Shown here one piece after another: positions 13,808 to 14,574 of a DNA stretch of 14,574 bases. A program made the position numbers and the translations under genes. The notes beneath the pieces are model-generated. The model was not told the DNA's origin. It saw only the letters and a list, made by a program, of their open reading frames with translations, and did not search any database. The DNA lies in assembly GCA_937905835.1 (NCBI GenBank), contig CALCXK010000093.1:1-14574 (forward strand), read 5' to 3'. Within the stretch, counting starts at the first letter, position 1; every line of letters starts with the position of its first letter. This stretch comes from an uncultured Ilumatobacter sp. GTDB lineage: Bacteria > Actinomycetota > Acidimicrobiia > Acidimicrobiales > Ilumatobacteraceae.

Positions 13808-14566
13808 ATGGGCGACTTCGATGGGCAGTGCGTGTTGGTGACCGGTGGATCGCGAGGGATTGGCCGTGCCGTGTGCGAGGAGTTCGGCCGGCGCGGAGCT
13901 GTCGTCGCTGTGCACTACGCGACAAACGAAGCCGCAGCCCACGAGGTCGTCGATGGCCTTCCCGGGGAGGGTCATGTCGCCATACCGGCCGACCTCGGTG
14001 CGGGCGGAGCGCGCGACCTGATCGAGTCGGCGATCGAACAGTTGGGGCGCATCGATGTCCTCGTCAACAACGCCGGCATCTACGAGGCGCATCCAGTGCT
14101 CACAACCTCGCCCGAGGATTGGGACGCGAGTTGGGCCCGGACGATCGCCACCAACCTCATCGGTCCCGCCGATCTGATCCACGCTGTCGTACCGCACATG
14201 GTCAAACAAGGTGGCGGGCGCATCGTGAACGTGACGTCGCGCGGCGCGTTCCGTGGCGAGCCCGCACACGCTGCGTATGGCGCAAGCAAAGCAGGGCTGA
14301 ACAGCCTGAGCCAATCGATGGCCGTCGCACTCGCGCCGCACAGCATTTATGTGACTGCGGTCGCGCCGGGCTTTGTGGAGACGGATATGGCTGCTGATTA
14401 CCTGAATGGCCCCGGTGGTGATGCAGTCAAGGCGCAGAGCCCGATGGGCCGCGCTGCCTCCCCTGCCGAAATCGCCCGGGTCGTGGTGTTCCTCGCCAGC
14501 CCGGGCTCGGAATCGGCAACCGGCACAATCGTCGACGTCAACGGGGCTTCCTACCTCCGGAGCTGA
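13808..14566 (+). CDS. SDR-family NAD(P)-dependent oxidoreductase (FabG-like)
   Basis: This is a 252-residue classical short-chain dehydrogenase/reductase of normal length. It has the cofactor-binding TGGSRGIG (12-19), a D in the ADLGAGG loop, NNAG (around 89-92), the catalytic Ser in NVTSRG, the YxxxK pair in AAYGASKAG, and PGFVETDM after it. The C-terminus ends VDVNGASYLRS, like FabG-type proteins with a GxxxxVDGG motif. It would catalyse a reversible NAD(P)H-dependent carbonyl/alcohol conversion; the substrate cannot be inferred. The start at ATG 13808 lacks a clear ribosome site, but the TGG motif sits at the expected distance. It follows the IS relic, so it may not belong to the ADP-ribose locus. 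The phrase '3-oxoacyl-ACP reductase' would be over-annotation. Confidence 0.9.
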   Translation: MGDFDGQCVLVTGGSRGIGRAVCEEFGRRGAVVAVHYATNEAAAHEVVDGLPGEGHVAIPADLGAGGARDLIESAIEQLGRIDVLVNNAGIYEAHPVLTTSPEDWDASWARTIATNLIGPADLIHAVVPHMVKQGGGRIVNVTSRGAFRGEPAHAAYGASKAGLNSLSQSMAVALAPHSIYVTAVAPGFVETDMAADYLNGPGGDAVKAQSPMGRAASPAEIARVVVFLASPGSESATGTIVDVNGASYLRS

Positions 14567-14574
14567 AGCACCGA

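Noticed and set aside
1..14574. CRISPR array, tRNA or rRNA gene
   Set aside because: No regularly spaced repeats longer than about 10 bp and no tRNA- or rRNA-like sequence were seen on either strand.

Overview
The window is high-GC DNA, about 65% G+C over most of its length by eye, with actinobacterial-style codon use. I lean towards Acidimicrobiia, but no marker gene fixes the taxon. There are no rRNA or tRNA genes, no CRISPR array and no intact transposon. I see ten apparently intact or window-truncated genes, one split gene and two relics.

Region 1 (1-1524, + strand) has the 3' part of a YbjN/TY-Chap-like protein fused to a DUF3293-like domain, a 93-residue protein of unknown function, and a small HAD-fold phosphatase-like protein. 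Region 2 (1752-9009, - strand) reads, in transcription order, TPR-repeat protein, small CxxC protein, a large RecB-like nuclease / RNase H-fold exonuclease / SF1 helicase, and a single-chain GmrSD-type (DUF262-DUF1524) restriction endonuclease. The nuclease-helicase and the restriction enzyme suggest a defence or DNA-processing cluster. The whole set does not match a named defence system that I know.

Region 3 (9186-13479) is an ADP-ribose/NAD-linked locus. A Nudix/winged-helix regulator of the NrtR type is divergent from an unusual protein. That protein's N-terminal ~335 residues look like an ADP-ribosylglycohydrolase (ARH) with replaced metal ligands, and its C-terminus is a VWA domain with an intact MIDAS. 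The 88-bp divergent promoter region contains a 21-bp imperfect palindrome, lying exactly over the predicted -10 boxes, and an extra half-site. Downstream of the regulator is an ARH-dual-specificity-phosphatase fusion gene that appears broken. Its first ~27 codons, ending in the metal-binding TDDTQ motif, are separated from the rest by a 528-bp segment of lower G+C (about 55%). Downstream of the VWA gene, a metallophosphatase gene survives only as its first metal motif and stops where a decayed IS6-type element begins.

Region 4 (13808-14566, + strand) is an SDR-family oxidoreductase. The main story is the NrtR / pseudo-ARH-VWA / ARH-phosphatase / metallophosphatase locus. Its sensor-regulator and VWA parts look intact, while its two phosphatase-bearing arms are disrupted.
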